Origin: Clostridia bacterium
GTDB lineage: Bacteria > Bacillota > Clostridia > Oscillospirales > CAG-272
NCBI GenBank assembly: GCA_017465885.1
Contig: JAFTVG010000024.1
Location: 1-46,119 of the forward strand
Length of the DNA: 46,119 bases
Direction: 5' to 3'
Part shown: piece after piece, positions 15,045-23,193 of the stretch
Layout: each line of letters starts with the position of its first letter
Numbering within the stretch: the first letter of the stretch is position 1
Position numbers and translations under genes: made by a program
The notes under the pieces: generated by a model
Database searches by the model: none
What the model saw: the letters and a program-made list of their open reading frames with translations, nothing else
What the model was told of the DNA's origin: nothing

Positions 15045-16160
15045 ATGCTTGTCTTTCATACCGACCTTGCGGGGGCGATCTCCCAAAAGGAGCTTTTATA
15101 TTTTGCCGAAACAAGGGCGGTGAGCCGTCAGGTGGAAAAGGAATACCTGATCAATTCCCTTTTGGAGGAGGAAAACCTCCTTTCTTCGCTGATTGCCGAG
15201 GGGCAGACCCCGGGAGAAAGCCTGAAAAGGCTGGCGTGCTCCGATCTGTCCGCCCTTTTTGCCCGCACACCCGACCCTCTTTTTGAGGGGTATACCCCCT
15301 CTGCCCTGCGCACGGCAGGCTTTGCCGAATACGACGCCTCCCTCAAGGAGCTTTTGGAAAAAAAGGACGAAAGTGCCCTGCTTGAAGGGTTACTTGACCA
15401 CTACCGCGCCTTCGGCGGAGGAAAAGAGGCGCGTTTTCTTGCCTGCAAGTGGCAAAAAGGGGCGCTTCGGGGCATTTCTAAGCCCGACTTTGCCGATCTT
15501 TCAAGCCTCTTTTGCTTGGAGCGGCAAAAGGAGGAGCTACAGGCAAACGTGGAAGCCTTCCTTAAAGGAAAGCCCTATAGAAACGTCCTGCTTTACGGCA
15601 ACAGCGGTTGCGGAAAGTCCTCCATGACCAAGGCGCTCCTTTATAAATACTATAGGGAGGGTCTGCGCCTTGTGCAAATCTCCAAGGAAGATTTGGAGGA
15701 GCTTCCCGCCCTTTTGGAGGTGCTTTCCTCAAAGCAGTTTTTCTATCTGGTCTTTATGGATGATCTGTCCTTTGAGGAGGGCGACAGGGGCTACAAGTCA
15801 CTGAAGGTGGTTCTTGAGGGCGGAGCGGAAGGACAAAGCCAAAACGTCCTTTTCTGCGCCACCTCCAACCGCCGCCATCTTGTCAGCGAAAGCTTTGCCG
15901 AAAGACAAGGAAGTGACGTGCACGCCGCCGACACCATGAACGAAAAGCTCTCTCTTGCCGAGCGCTTCGGTCTGCGCATCGCCTTTTTTGCCCCAAGCCA
16001 GAACGATTATCTGAAGATCGTCTCCTCCCTGCTTGAAAAGGAGGGGCTTGCCTTCAACGAGCAGACAAAGCAGGGCGCTTTGCGCTTTGCCACCCTTGCA
16101 GGAGGCAGATCGGGCAGAACGGCAAGACAGTTCGTTTCTTCTCTTCTTTCGGAGAAATGA
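15045..16160 (+). CDS. DUF815-family AAA+ ATPase
   Basis: A 371-residue ATPase of the DUF815 family, widespread but without an agreed role. An N-terminal helical region of about 150 residues precedes the AAA+ core. Walker A is GNSGCGKS (K191, S192), Walker B is LVFMDDLSFEE (D239, D240), and sensor/arginine-finger-like residues occur in CATSNRRHL. The C-terminal lid has AGGRSGRTARQFV. SD GAGGTG precedes ATG 15045. It is a single-gene unit facing away from the AraC-GNAT gene. A hairpin with a U-tract at 16369-16404 may be its terminator. Confidence 0.9.
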   Translation: MLVFHTDLAGAISQKELLYFAETRAVSRQVEKEYLINSLLEEENLLSSLIAEGQTPGESLKRLACSDLSALFARTPDPLFEGYTPSALRTAGFAEYDASLKELLEKKDESALLEGLLDHYRAFGGGKEARFLACKWQKGALRGISKPDFADLSSLFCLERQKEELQANVEAFLKGKPYRNVLLYGNSGCGKSSMTKALLYKYYREGLRLVQISKEDLEELPALLEVLSSKQFFYLVFMDDLSFEEGDRGYKSLKVVLEGGAEGQSQNVLFCATSNRRHLVSESFAERQGSDVHAADTMNEKLSLAERFGLRIAFFAPSQNDYLKIVSSLLEKEGLAFNEQTKQGALRFATLAGGRSGRTARQFVSSLLSEK

Positions 16161-16188
16161 CCTCTATCCCCTCTTTCCATAAACCAAA

Positions 16189-16404
16189 CGGGACTTTTCC
16201 TTTTGGAAAAGTCCCGTCAGTCTGTCGAAAAAGCTATTTGGGGCTTTGCCCCAAACCCCATTTAGGAGACTTTTTGAAAAAAGTCCCCTAAAAACCCTCA
16301 AAAACTTTGGATGAATGGGTAGTTTCAAACCCGTTTTTCTTTTAAAGAGGGGATTATCGATACGCTCACGGGACTTTTCCAAAAGGGAAAGTCCCGTTTT
16401 TCTT
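16189..16404. repeat. Hairpin cluster with duplicated palindrome
   Basis: A near-perfect palindrome beginning CGGGACTTTTCC occurs at 16189-16216 and again at 16369-16396. The second copy is followed by TTTTTCTT and can act as a plus-strand terminator. Between them are GGGGC-TTT-GCCCC and a self-complementary GACTTTTTGAAAAAAGTC stretch. The cluster fills the space between convergent genes. The only open frame across it (16164-16382, minus) is repeat-derived, and I do not call it a gene. Confidence 0.8.
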
Positions 16405-16406
16405 AG

Positions 16407-16943
16407 TTATTTCACCGTGCCGTACTGCCAATCGATGATGCCGCCGAATTCCTTCACGTTGGTATATCCAAGATCTGCAAGGCTTTGCGCGCCGATCTTG
16501 CTCCTTCTGCCCGAGCGGCAGTACACAAGGATCAGGGCGTCCTTGTCAGGCAGCACCTGCTCTGCCCTCCGGTCGATCTCCGTATAGGGCAGCAGGACGG
16601 CGTTTTCTATGTGCCCTTCGTCGTATTCACTCTGCTCTCTCACGTCAAGAACGATGCAGTTGCCCTCGTCCATCAGTCTTTTTGCCTCATCCTGAGAAAT
16701 ACACTTGTAGCTCACTTTTTCTTCTTCACTTTCGCTTTGCTTATCTTCCGATAAGGCGGGAAAAGAGGAGCCCTCCTCTTCTCTGCCCGCGCTTTCGGGA
16801 CTTTGATCTTCCCCTCCTCCGCTCTCTTCTTTGGCTTCAGCGGTGGTCGACTGCCCATTGCAGGACGGCAAAAGCCCGCAAAGAAGGGTCGCCGCCGCAA
16901 GCAGGCAAAGCAGTCTTATCCATCCGATTTTTCTTGTTTTCAA
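16407..16943 (-). CDS. Rhodanese-like lipoprotein
   Basis: A 178-residue exported protein. It has a basic n-region, a hydrophobic stretch and a possible lipobox ending LLPSC (C28; the proline makes it atypical), then a Ser/Glu-rich linker of about 50 residues. The C-terminal rhodanese domain has the active loop CRSGRRS (C142) and the lead IVLDVREQSEYDEGHIENAVLLPY. Rhodaneses move sulfane sulfur or act on phosphate-like groups; the partner here is unknown. The start is TTG at 16943, overlapping the stop of the MmcQ gene (TTGA) with SD AAGGGGG 8 bases upstream, so the two are translationally coupled. Confidence 0.85.
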   Translation of the reverse strand: MKTRKIGWIRLLCLLAAATLLCGLLPSCNGQSTTAEAKEESGGGEDQSPESAGREEEGSSFPALSEDKQSESEEEKVSYKCISQDEAKRLMDEGNCIVLDVREQSEYDEGHIENAVLLPYTEIDRRAEQVLPDKDALILVYCRSGRRSKIGAQSLADLGYTNVKEFGGIIDWQYGTVK

Positions 16944-17332
16944 GATCTTTTCCCCCTTTTCTTTGTTAAAAGATAGCTTTTGGCGATCATTCTGTTGATA
17001 AAGGGCTTCGGCACGCTGCCGTCAAGCACCACGGTGATCCAGTGGGTCTTGTTCATATGATAGGCAGGCAAGATGGCGTCAAACAGCTCTCTTGCCACCA
17101 CCCCGTCCTCGGGATCTGCCTTTAAATTGAGCAGCTCCAGAGGCTCTTCCCCCTGTCTGCCCACCTTTTTTGGATGCACCTTCATCAACAGCCCGAACCA
17201 CTTGCCGCTGTCGCTATGCCGAAGAACGGTGGTGACGAAATCCTCTTCAAAGGGCTGATCGCTTGTGGCACCCTCAAGAGACAGAGCGTAGTCAAGCACC
17301 GCCTGCCATTCTGCTGAAAAGCGTTCTTCCAT
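16940..17332 (-). CDS. MmcQ/YjbR family protein
   Basis: A 130-residue MmcQ/YjbR-like protein. Family marks are the early YALSLEGATSDQPFEEDFVTTVLR, the KWFGLLMKV strand, LNLKADPED, and the end AYHMNKTHWITVVLDGSVP. The fold resembles CyaY, and some members bind DNA, but no activity is settled. ATG 17332 was chosen because the homology starts there; the longer open frame to 17554 runs inside the DUF362 gene. GAGGTG lies 7 bases upstream, within the last codons of the DUF362 gene. It is the middle gene of a coupled three-gene operon: DUF362, MmcQ, rhodanese. Confidence 0.85.
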   Translation of the reverse strand: MEERFSAEWQAVLDYALSLEGATSDQPFEEDFVTTVLRHSDSGKWFGLLMKVHPKKVGRQGEEPLELLNLKADPEDGVVARELFDAILPAYHMNKTHWITVVLDGSVPKPFINRMIAKSYLLTKKRGKRS

Positions 17333-17333
17333 T

Positions 17334-18209
17334 TCAAAGCACCTCAAGCTCGTACTCTGCCGAGCCGTAGCCGAGCTCCAAGGCGCAGTCGATGGTGTAT
17401 GCGCCGTTTCTTGACTCGATGCGGCGGATGAGATGCTCCTTGCCGGGATCATCGGAGGCATAGACCAGATCAAGGCAGGCGCGGTCGATGGCGATGGGGT
17501 CGGTGCTTGCAAGCACGCCGATATCGCCCATGCAGGGATCCTCCGCCACCGCACAGCAGTCGCAGTCCACCGACATATTCTTCATCACGTTGATATAAAG
17601 GATCCTGCCGCCAAAATAGTCGATCACAGAGCCTGCCGCGTCTGCCATGGAGGAAAGGAAGGCGTCGTGGTCAGCCGTCCAGATCTTCTCGGGCTCTCCC
17701 GCACCGTGGATATACGCCTTGCCAAAGGAGGAGGCAACACCAATGGAAAGCTGCTTTAACGCCCCGCCGTAGCCTCCCATGGGGTGACCCTTGAAGTGGG
17801 AAAGGACCAGCATAGAATCATAGGAGGCGATGTCCTTGCCCACATAGTTTTTGTGAATGGTCTTCCCCTTTTTAATGGCAAGCTCCAGATCGGGTCCCTC
17901 CGCATCCAGCAGATCCACGGGGAAATATCTGTCCCAGCCGTGCTTTTTGATCAGCTCCTTATGCTTTGCGGTGGTGTTTCTCTTGCCCTCGTAGGCGGTG
18001 TTGCATTCCACCACCGTCCCACCCGTTTTTTCGATCACCGGACGCCAGAAATCGGGGCGCAGGAAGTTCTGGTTGCCCTCCTCGCCCGAATGGACCTTCA
18101 CAGCCACGCGAGAGCCCAGCTTGTTTTTGCCCTCGTTTTCAATCAGCTTTTCAAAAAGCGCCAGCACGCTCTCGGGGGTGATCTCTCTTGTGAAATAGAC
18201 CTTGCTCAT
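17334..18209 (-). CDS. DUF362 domain protein
   Basis: A 291-residue protein of the DUF362 family, often found with ferredoxin domains in anaerobes; here it stands alone. Recognisable stretches are VAVKVHSGEEGNQNFLRP, the ECNTAY segment, VLSHFKGHPMGGYGGALKQLSIG, a cysteine-rich part VDCDCCAVAEDPCMGDIG and a terminal DPIAIDRACLDLVY. The clustered cysteines suggest metal or Fe-S binding. Cytoplasmic, with no signal peptide. SD AAAGGAG precedes ATG 18209. It leads the operon with MmcQ and the rhodanese lipoprotein. Confidence 0.85.
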   Translation of the reverse strand: MSKVYFTREITPESVLALFEKLIENEGKNKLGSRVAVKVHSGEEGNQNFLRPDFWRPVIEKTGGTVVECNTAYEGKRNTTAKHKELIKKHGWDRYFPVDLLDAEGPDLELAIKKGKTIHKNYVGKDIASYDSMLVLSHFKGHPMGGYGGALKQLSIGVASSFGKAYIHGAGEPEKIWTADHDAFLSSMADAAGSVIDYFGGRILYINVMKNMSVDCDCCAVAEDPCMGDIGVLASTDPIAIDRACLDLVYASDDPGKEHLIRRIESRNGAYTIDCALELGYGSAEYELEVL

Positions 18210-18267
18210 GGTAAATCTCCTTTATCGCTTATGAATAGTATCGGGGAATGAAAAAAGTGCGGAGTGC

Positions 18268-18747
18268 TCATTCTGCTTTCTTATCCGTTTTCAGAACCTC
18301 CAACAGCGCCCTGCAACCCTTGTCGATATCCTCAAAGGCTTCTCCAAAGCCGCCTGTGTACCATGGATCTGCCACCTCGCCCCCTTGCGGGGTGAGGTCA
18401 AGCAGCTTTTTGCATTTGCACTCGGGGTCGCCACCGAAAATGCGGTGCATCCCCCGCAAATTGCTCTCGTCCATACAAAGGAAAAGATCGTATAAGGGGT
18501 AGTCCTCTCTTTTTAACTGCACGGCGCGATGCTCCAAAACGGGCACGCCTCTTCTCTTCAGCTCCGCCCTTGCAGGAGGATACATGGGATTGCCCACCCC
18601 GCGGTAGATCTCCTCACTGCTCACCGCAGAGGAAAACGCCTCGATCCGCCCCTGCAAATGGGCATCTGCGATCATCTTTTTAAAGAGCATTTCTGCCATC
18701 GGACTTCTGCAGATGTTGCCGTGGCAGACGAACATGATCCTTTTCAT
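18268..18747 (-). CDS. Low-molecular-weight protein tyrosine phosphatase
   Basis: A 160-residue LMW phosphatase. The phosphate loop is C8-HGNIC-R14-S at the N terminus. The general-acid Asp is in VADPWYTGGF near the C terminus, and LFLCMDESNLRGM is a typical middle segment. Such enzymes remove phosphate from tyrosine or arginine residues. ATG 18747 has AAGGGGG about 9 bases upstream; the in-frame extension to 18858 crosses the promoter. It sits 58 bases upstream of the DUF362 operon on the same strand and may be read together with it. Confidence 0.92.
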   Translation of the reverse strand: MKRIMFVCHGNICRSPMAEMLFKKMIADAHLQGRIEAFSSAVSSEEIYRGVGNPMYPPARAELKRRGVPVLEHRAVQLKREDYPLYDLFLCMDESNLRGMHRIFGGDPECKCKKLLDLTPQGGEVADPWYTGGFGEAFEDIDKGCRALLEVLKTDKKAE

Positions 18748-18772
18748 CTCGCTTTCCCCCTTCTTTTTCTTT

Positions 18773-18801
18773 ATTCTACCACATTCCCGCAAAAAATACA
18801 A
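18773..18801 (-). promoter_or_regulatory. Promoter of the phosphatase gene
   Basis: On the minus strand, -35 TTGTAT (18801-18796), a 17-base spacer and an extended -10 TGG-TAGAAT (18778-18773). Confidence 0.65.
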
Positions 18802-18866
18802 GTTCTTTTTCGCCTTCGCCCCTCCTTCTCTCGCTAAAATTTCTCCAAAAAATTCCAAAATAGGTA

Positions 18867-18895
18867 TTTACATTTATTAGAGTTTGTGCTATAAT
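18867..18895 (+). promoter_or_regulatory. Promoter of the small-protein gene
   Basis: TTTACA (18867-18872), a 17-base spacer and an extended -10 TGC-TATAAT (18890-18895). Confidence 0.75.
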
Positions 18896-18925
18896 ATTCC
18901 ATAGAAAAGCAAAGGAGAAACGACT

Positions 18926-19210
18926 ATGAACAAAACGGCATTTCCCCCCAAAGAATACGTGTTGACCAACGGCAGACACAGAGTGCGCTACACCCTCATT
19001 GAACAGCAGACGTCGGAGGAGGGTGCGCCCCGCCCTGCCTTTTCGCTCATCGTGGAAAGGGACGGCGAGCGTGCCGTCCTTGAAGATTTCACCCACGAAA
19101 GAAGCAAGGCACTGCCTTTGCTGGAGCAGTTTTATCTGGGCACGGTCCTGCCCGAGGAGGTGGAGGGCATCGGCGAGGACCTGCTTTCCGATTTCGACTT
19201 CGTAGAGTGA
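18926..19210 (+). CDS. Small acidic protein, possibly DUF6514 family
   Basis: A 94-residue soluble acidic protein with a good SD (AAAGGAGA, 8 bases upstream) and a strong promoter, so it is likely to be expressed. It reads as beta strands (YVLTNGRHRVRYTLIEQQ, FSLIVERDGERAVLEDFTHERSKALPLLEQF) followed by a helix. The pattern recalls the small clostridial DUF6514 proteins; this is from memory and uncertain. No function is known. A short hairpin follows at 19210-19230, and purC comes next with its own promoter. Confidence 0.7.
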   Translation: MNKTAFPPKEYVLTNGRHRVRYTLIEQQTSEEGAPRPAFSLIVERDGERAVLEDFTHERSKALPLLEQFYLGTVLPEEVEGIGEDLLSDFDFVE

Positions 19211-19230
19211 AAAGCGGTCTGTCCGCTTTT
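19210..19230 (+). terminator. Possible weak terminator
   Basis: AAAAGCGG pairs with CCGCTTTT across a five-base loop, but only four T follow before an A-run, so it may be partial. Confidence 0.45.
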
Positions 19231-19261
19231 AAAAAAATTTGTCCCTCCTTGAAAAAAAATA

Positions 19262-19290
19262 TTGATATTCGGCAAAAAATGTGCTATACT
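19262..19290 (+). promoter_or_regulatory. Promoter of purC
   Basis: TTGATA (19262-19267), a 17-base spacer and an extended -10 TGC-TATACT (19285-19290). No guanine riboswitch or PurR-like box is seen in the 34-base leader. Confidence 0.75.
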
Positions 19291-19324
19291 GCTATCAGAA
19301 ATTTTGTGTATTCAGGAGCGGATT

Positions 19325-20023
19325 ATGAAAAAGATCTACGAAGGCAAGACCAAGGATGTATACAGACTTGAAAACGGCAACGTACTTTTGAAGTTTAAAG
19401 ACGACTGCACCGGCAAGGACGGTGTGTTTGATCCCGGCGAAAACGCCGTAGGACTGACCATCGAGGGCATCGGCAAGGCAAACCTTGAAACCTCAGTCTA
19501 CTATTTTGAGCTTTGCAACAAGGCAGGCATCAAGACCCACTACGTTTCTGCAGACGTGGAGAATGCAACCATGGAGGTCCTCCCCGCAGAGTGCTTCGGC
19601 AAGGACAAGGGCGGAAACGGCTTGGAGGTCATCTGCCGTCTGGTTGCCACCGGAAGCTTCATCCGCAGATACGGCGAATACATCAAGAACGGCACTCCTC
19701 TTGAGGGAGGGTACGTGGAATGCACCTTCAAGAACGACGAGAAGGGCGATCCCCTGGTAACCGGCGAAGGTCTTGTTGCGCTGGGCATCATGACCCCCGA
19801 AATGTTCGAGAGCTTGAAGAAGCAGACCCTTGCCATCACCAAGATCGTGGCAGACGACTTGAAGACCATCGGTCTTGACCTGTGGGACATCAAGTTTGAG
19901 TTCGGCTACAACAACGGCGAGGTCATCCTCATCGACGAGATCGCCTCGGGCAATATGCGCGTTTACAAGGGCGACACCATCGTTGATCCCGTAGAGCTGA
20001 CCAAGCTCATCCTCAACAGATAA
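19325..20023 (+). CDS. purC: Phosphoribosylaminoimidazole-succinocarboxamide synthase
   Basis: A 232-residue SAICAR synthetase, the enzyme that joins CAIR and aspartate in purine synthesis. The start reads [12 protein letters not shown], with signatures [15 protein letters not shown] and [31 protein letters not shown]. Length is normal for the bacterial single-domain form. ATG 19325 follows AGGAG by about 6 bases; the longer open frame to 19262 covers the promoter and is rejected. It stands alone here, away from any other pur gene, with its own promoter and a strong terminator. Confidence 0.97.
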   Translation: MKKIYEGKTKDVYRLENGNVLLKFKDDCTGKDGVFDPGENAVGLTIEGIGKANLETSVYYFELCNKAGIKTHYVSADVENATMEVLPAECFGKDKGGNGLEVICRLVATGSFIRRYGEYIKNGTPLEGGYVECTFKNDEKGDPLVTGEGLVALGIMTPEMFESLKKQTLAITKIVADDLKTIGLDLWDIKFEFGYNNGEVILIDEIASGNMRVYKGDTIVDPVELTKLILNR

Positions 20024-20037
20024 TTGAGCCTATTCAC

Positions 20038-20077
20038 AAAAAAACCACCCTTTTCCCGCGGGAAAAGGGTGGTTTTT
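20038..20077 (+). terminator. Bidirectional terminator between purC and metH
   Basis: A perfect stem (CCACCCTTTTCCCG / CGGGAAAAGGGTGG) is flanked by A- and T-runs, so it can end both convergent genes. Confidence 0.92.
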
Positions 20078-20084
20078 GATGTTT

Positions 20085-22490
20085 TTAAAGGGTATTGTGG
20101 ATCTCCTCGGCGTAGCGCACGCCCTCCATGGCGTCCTTGGCGTAAAAATCGGCACCGATCATGGAGGCGTATTCGGGAGTGAGCACCGCACCGCCCACCA
20201 TCACACGGGCAAAGGGGGCTTTTTCGTGGATGAGGCGCACCGTTTGCTCCATTGCGGGCACGGTGGTGGTCATCAGGGCGCTGAGTCCCACCAGGGGGGC
20301 TCTTACTTCCAGAGTCTTTTCAAGAACCTCCTCTGAGGAAACGTCCTTGCCCAGATCGTAAACGGCAAAGCCGTAGTTTTCAAGAAGGAGTCTGACGATG
20401 TTCTTGCCGATATCGTGGATGTCGCCCTTCACGGTGGCAATCACCACGGCACATTTGTCCCCTGCTCCTGCGGGGATGCGCTCCTTGATCTTGTCAAAGC
20501 AGACGCCCGCCGTTTCGGCGCTGATGAGAAGCCCCGGCAGATAGATCCTCTTTTCTTCATACCCCTTGCCCACACGGTCAAGAGCGGGCACGATCCGCTT
20601 TTCGATGATCGCAAGGGGATCTTCCTCCTCCAAAAGCCGCAGGGTTAGCCGTGCCGCCTCCTCCTTTAACCCCTTTTCAATGGCTCTGCCAAGAGGACAG
20701 CCACCGTTCGTCCCTTCCTCTCCCTGCGCCGCGGCAGGGGCGGCAGAGGCGGGGACAGCGGCAGGACGGCTTTCTGCATAAGAGATATAGGAGACACACT
20801 GCCTATCCCGCCCCGAAAGGGCGTTATAGGCGCGGTAGGCGTCCATCATCGCCGAAGAATAGGGGTTCATAATGGCGGCGGACAGCCCCTTTTCCATGGC
20901 AAGAGTGAAGAATGCACTGTTGATCAGATCTCTTGCGGGCAGTCCGAAGGAGACGTTAGATACTCCAAGGGAGGTGCGCAGTCCCCTCTTGGTTAACAGC
21001 TCCACCGCCTTCAGCGTTTCCTTGGCGGCGTTTTCGTGGGTGCTGACCGTCAGCGCCAGAGGGTCGAAGATCAGATCTCTTGCACAAAGACCGTATTCCT
21101 CCGCCCTTTTTAAGATCTTCAGGGCGATCTTCACCCGTCCTTCGGCGGTTTCGGGGATGCCCTCCTCGTCAAGGGTGAGGGCGACCACCAGCCCGCCGTA
21201 CTTTTTCACCAGCGGGAAAACGGCGTCCATGCTTTCCTTCTTGCCGTTTACCGAATTGACCATCGCCTTGCCGTTATAGCAGCGCAACGCCCCTTCCATC
21301 GCCACAGGGTCAGCGGTGTCGATCTGCAGGGGCAGATCGGTCACGCTCTGGATGGACTCCACCGCTTGCCTCAGCATTTTCGGCTCGTCGATCTCGGGCA
21401 GACCCACGTTTACGTCAAGGGCGTGCACCCCCTGCTCCTCCTGCGCCACCGCTTCCTTTAAGATGTAGTCCATATCCCCTGCCCGAAGCGCCTCCTTGAA
21501 GCGCTTTTTGCCGGTGGGGTTGATCCGCTCGCCGATAAGAAGGGTGGTATCCCCCTCAAAAAGCAGAGCGTGGGTGTAGGAGGAGATGGCAACCTGCTCC
21601 TTCCTTGTAAGGGGGACGGGAGAAACGCCCTCCAAATGCTCTCTTAAGGCTTTGACATAGGCAGGCGTGGTGCCGCAGCATCCTCCCGCCAGCCGCACGC
21701 CCTTCTTTACAAGAGCGGCAACCGAGCAGGCAAAGTCCTCGGGGGTCAGATCGTAGACGGTCTTGCCCTCTTTTACCCGGGGAAGCCCGGCGTTGGGCTT
21801 GCAGAGCACCGGCAGGGAGGCGTATTTCAAATAGTCCTCCACCACGGGGGCAAGGGCATCGGGTCCAAGAGAGCAGTTGACGCCGATGGCATCGGCGCCC
21901 ATTCCCTCAAGCAGGCTGACCATTGCCAAGGGATCGGCACCCGTCATCAGCTTGCCGTCCTCTCCGTAGGCGTTTGACACGAAAACGGGCAGATCGCAGG
22001 ACTCCTTTGCCCCAAGCAACGCCGCCTTGGTTTCATAGCTGTCGTTCATCGTTTCGATGAAGATCACCTCCGCCCCGTGCTTGGCACCCAGACGGCAGAC
22101 GGCAGAAAAGTGCGCCACAGCCTGCTCAAACTCCAGATCGCCGTAGGGCTTCAGCATCCTGCCAAGCGGCCCCACGTCAAGGGCGATCCACTTGGGCTGA
22201 AGGGAGGCGCTCTCCTCCTTTGCCCTGCGGGCGTTTTGCAAGGCGGCGGCGATCAGCTCCTCCAGCTCTTTTTCATCGAATTTCAGCGGATTTGCCCCGA
22301 AGGTGTTGGCGCAAAGAAGGTTGGTGCCCGCCTCAAAGTATTCTTTTTGGATCTCCACAATCACCTGCGGATGGCTGATATTCCACCGCTCGGAAAGATC
22401 GCCGGGGGCAAGCCCCTGCGCCTGCAAAAGACTGCCCATCCCGCCGTCAAGAAGCAGCAGATGGTCGCGCATATAGTCAAGAATGTTCAT
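20085..22490 (-). CDS. metH: Cobalamin-dependent methionine synthase, lacking reactivation domain
   Basis: An 801-residue MetH that transfers methyl from methyltetrahydrofolate to homocysteine through cobalamin. Order: homocysteine domain with zinc ligands C206 and C271-C272 (GVNCS, GGCCG); pterin domain with LLIGERINPTGKKRFKEAL; an Ala/Pro-rich linker; cobalamin cap; and cobalamin domain with VKGDIHDIGKNI (H692 ligates cobalt). The protein ends after the cobalamin domain, so the usual C-terminal AdoMet reactivation domain is absent; a separate gene directly upstream supplies it. SD GGAG is 7 bases from ATG 22490. It is the last gene of the metF operon and ends at a bidirectional terminator. 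Confidence 0.95.
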   Translation of the reverse strand: MNILDYMRDHLLLLDGGMGSLLQAQGLAPGDLSERWNISHPQVIVEIQKEYFEAGTNLLCANTFGANPLKFDEKELEELIAAALQNARRAKEESASLQPKWIALDVGPLGRMLKPYGDLEFEQAVAHFSAVCRLGAKHGAEVIFIETMNDSYETKAALLGAKESCDLPVFVSNAYGEDGKLMTGADPLAMVSLLEGMGADAIGVNCSLGPDALAPVVEDYLKYASLPVLCKPNAGLPRVKEGKTVYDLTPEDFACSVAALVKKGVRLAGGCCGTTPAYVKALREHLEGVSPVPLTRKEQVAISSYTHALLFEGDTTLLIGERINPTGKKRFKEALRAGDMDYILKEAVAQEEQGVHALDVNVGLPEIDEPKMLRQAVESIQSVTDLPLQIDTADPVAMEGALRCYNGKAMVNSVNGKKESMDAVFPLVKKYGGLVVALTLDEEGIPETAEGRVKIALKILKRAEEYGLCARDLIFDPLALTVSTHENAAKETLKAVELLTKRGLRTSLGVSNVSFGLPARDLINSAFFTLAMEKGLSAAIMNPYSSAMMDAYRAYNALSGRDRQCVSYISYAESRPAAVPASAAPAAAQGEEGTNGGCPLGRAIEKGLKEEAARLTLRLLEEEDPLAIIEKRIVPALDRVGKGYEEKRIYLPGLLISAETAGVCFDKIKERIPAGAGDKCAVVIATVKGDIHDIGKNIVRLLLENYGFAVYDLGKDVSSEEVLEKTLEVRAPLVGLSALMTTTVPAMEQTVRLIHEKAPFARVMVGGAVLTPEYASMIGADFYAKDAMEGVRYAEEIHNTL

Positions 22491-22587
22491 TTCGTTCTCC
22501 GATAATTTATAGATTTAGTAAGGGAGGGGGCGTTCCGCACTCCTCATTGCGCAAGCTTCACCGTGTGAAAATGGCAGAATTCAAAAT

Positions 22588-23193
22588 CTATGATTTTAAA
22601 CGCAAGCCGATGATCGCCGTCACCGACTTGGAGGGCGACATCAGAAGGCTTTCGTTTAAGGTCACCCCCAGATGCCTTTCGGGCATCAGCGCGGCAAAGA
22701 CCTCCCTTTGCAGAGAAAGGGGCAGGTCGCCGTAGCCCGGGCTGAATCGGGGAGTCAGCCCAAAGCCCTTTTGGCCGTACTCCCTTGCCATATCGGCGCA
22801 AAACAGATCGCAAAGAGCCTCCACCCGCTCACTGCCCGCCGCCTGAAAAAGAAGCGTCTTGTAGGGGGAGAGGCGCATATGCCGAAGGATCATCCGATCG
22901 GGTGCCTGCCCCACCGTGGCGGCAAAAAGCAGGATGCGCTCACAGCCGTCAAGCATCTTCTTTAAGTCGGCAGAGGTGGTTTGGGCAAAGGAAAGATCAA
23001 GAAGCTCCCCCCTTTTTTGCAAAGCAAGCTCTGTATAGCACACCCGATAGCAAAGCCCTCCTGAAAGCCCGGCGTAGCACTCTTCAAGAGCGCTTTCAAG
23101 GGCGGCATCCCCCTTTTTTCCGCCCGCATAGCGGCAAGCCTCGCCATAGTTGACGGCGGGCGCGGGGTAGCTTTTTACCAATACGCCGTTCAT
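22588..23193 (-). CDS. Stand-alone MetH reactivation (AdoMet-binding) domain protein
   Basis: A 201-residue protein equivalent to the C-terminal activation domain of MetH. The AdoMet-binding pattern is in GLTPRFSPGYGDLPLSLQ, followed by LGVTLNESLLMSPSKSVTAIIGL. Its likely job is the reductive methylation of inactive cob(II)alamin on the MetH protein encoded 97 bases downstream. Its ATG overlaps the metF stop by 4 bases (ATGA), so the two are coupled. In many bacteria this domain is part of MetH; separate versions are known but less common. Confidence 0.88.
   Translation of the reverse strand: MNGVLVKSYPAPAVNYGEACRYAGGKKGDAALESALEECYAGLSGGLCYRVCYTELALQKRGELLDLSFAQTTSADLKKMLDGCERILLFAATVGQAPDRMILRHMRLSPYKTLLFQAAGSERVEALCDLFCADMAREYGQKGFGLTPRFSPGYGDLPLSLQREVFAALMPERHLGVTLNESLLMSPSKSVTAIIGLRLKS

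Noticed and set aside
16164..16382. 72-codon minus-strand open frame between DUF815 and rhodanese
   Set aside because: Consists almost entirely of the palindromic repeat cluster and has no convincing start signal.
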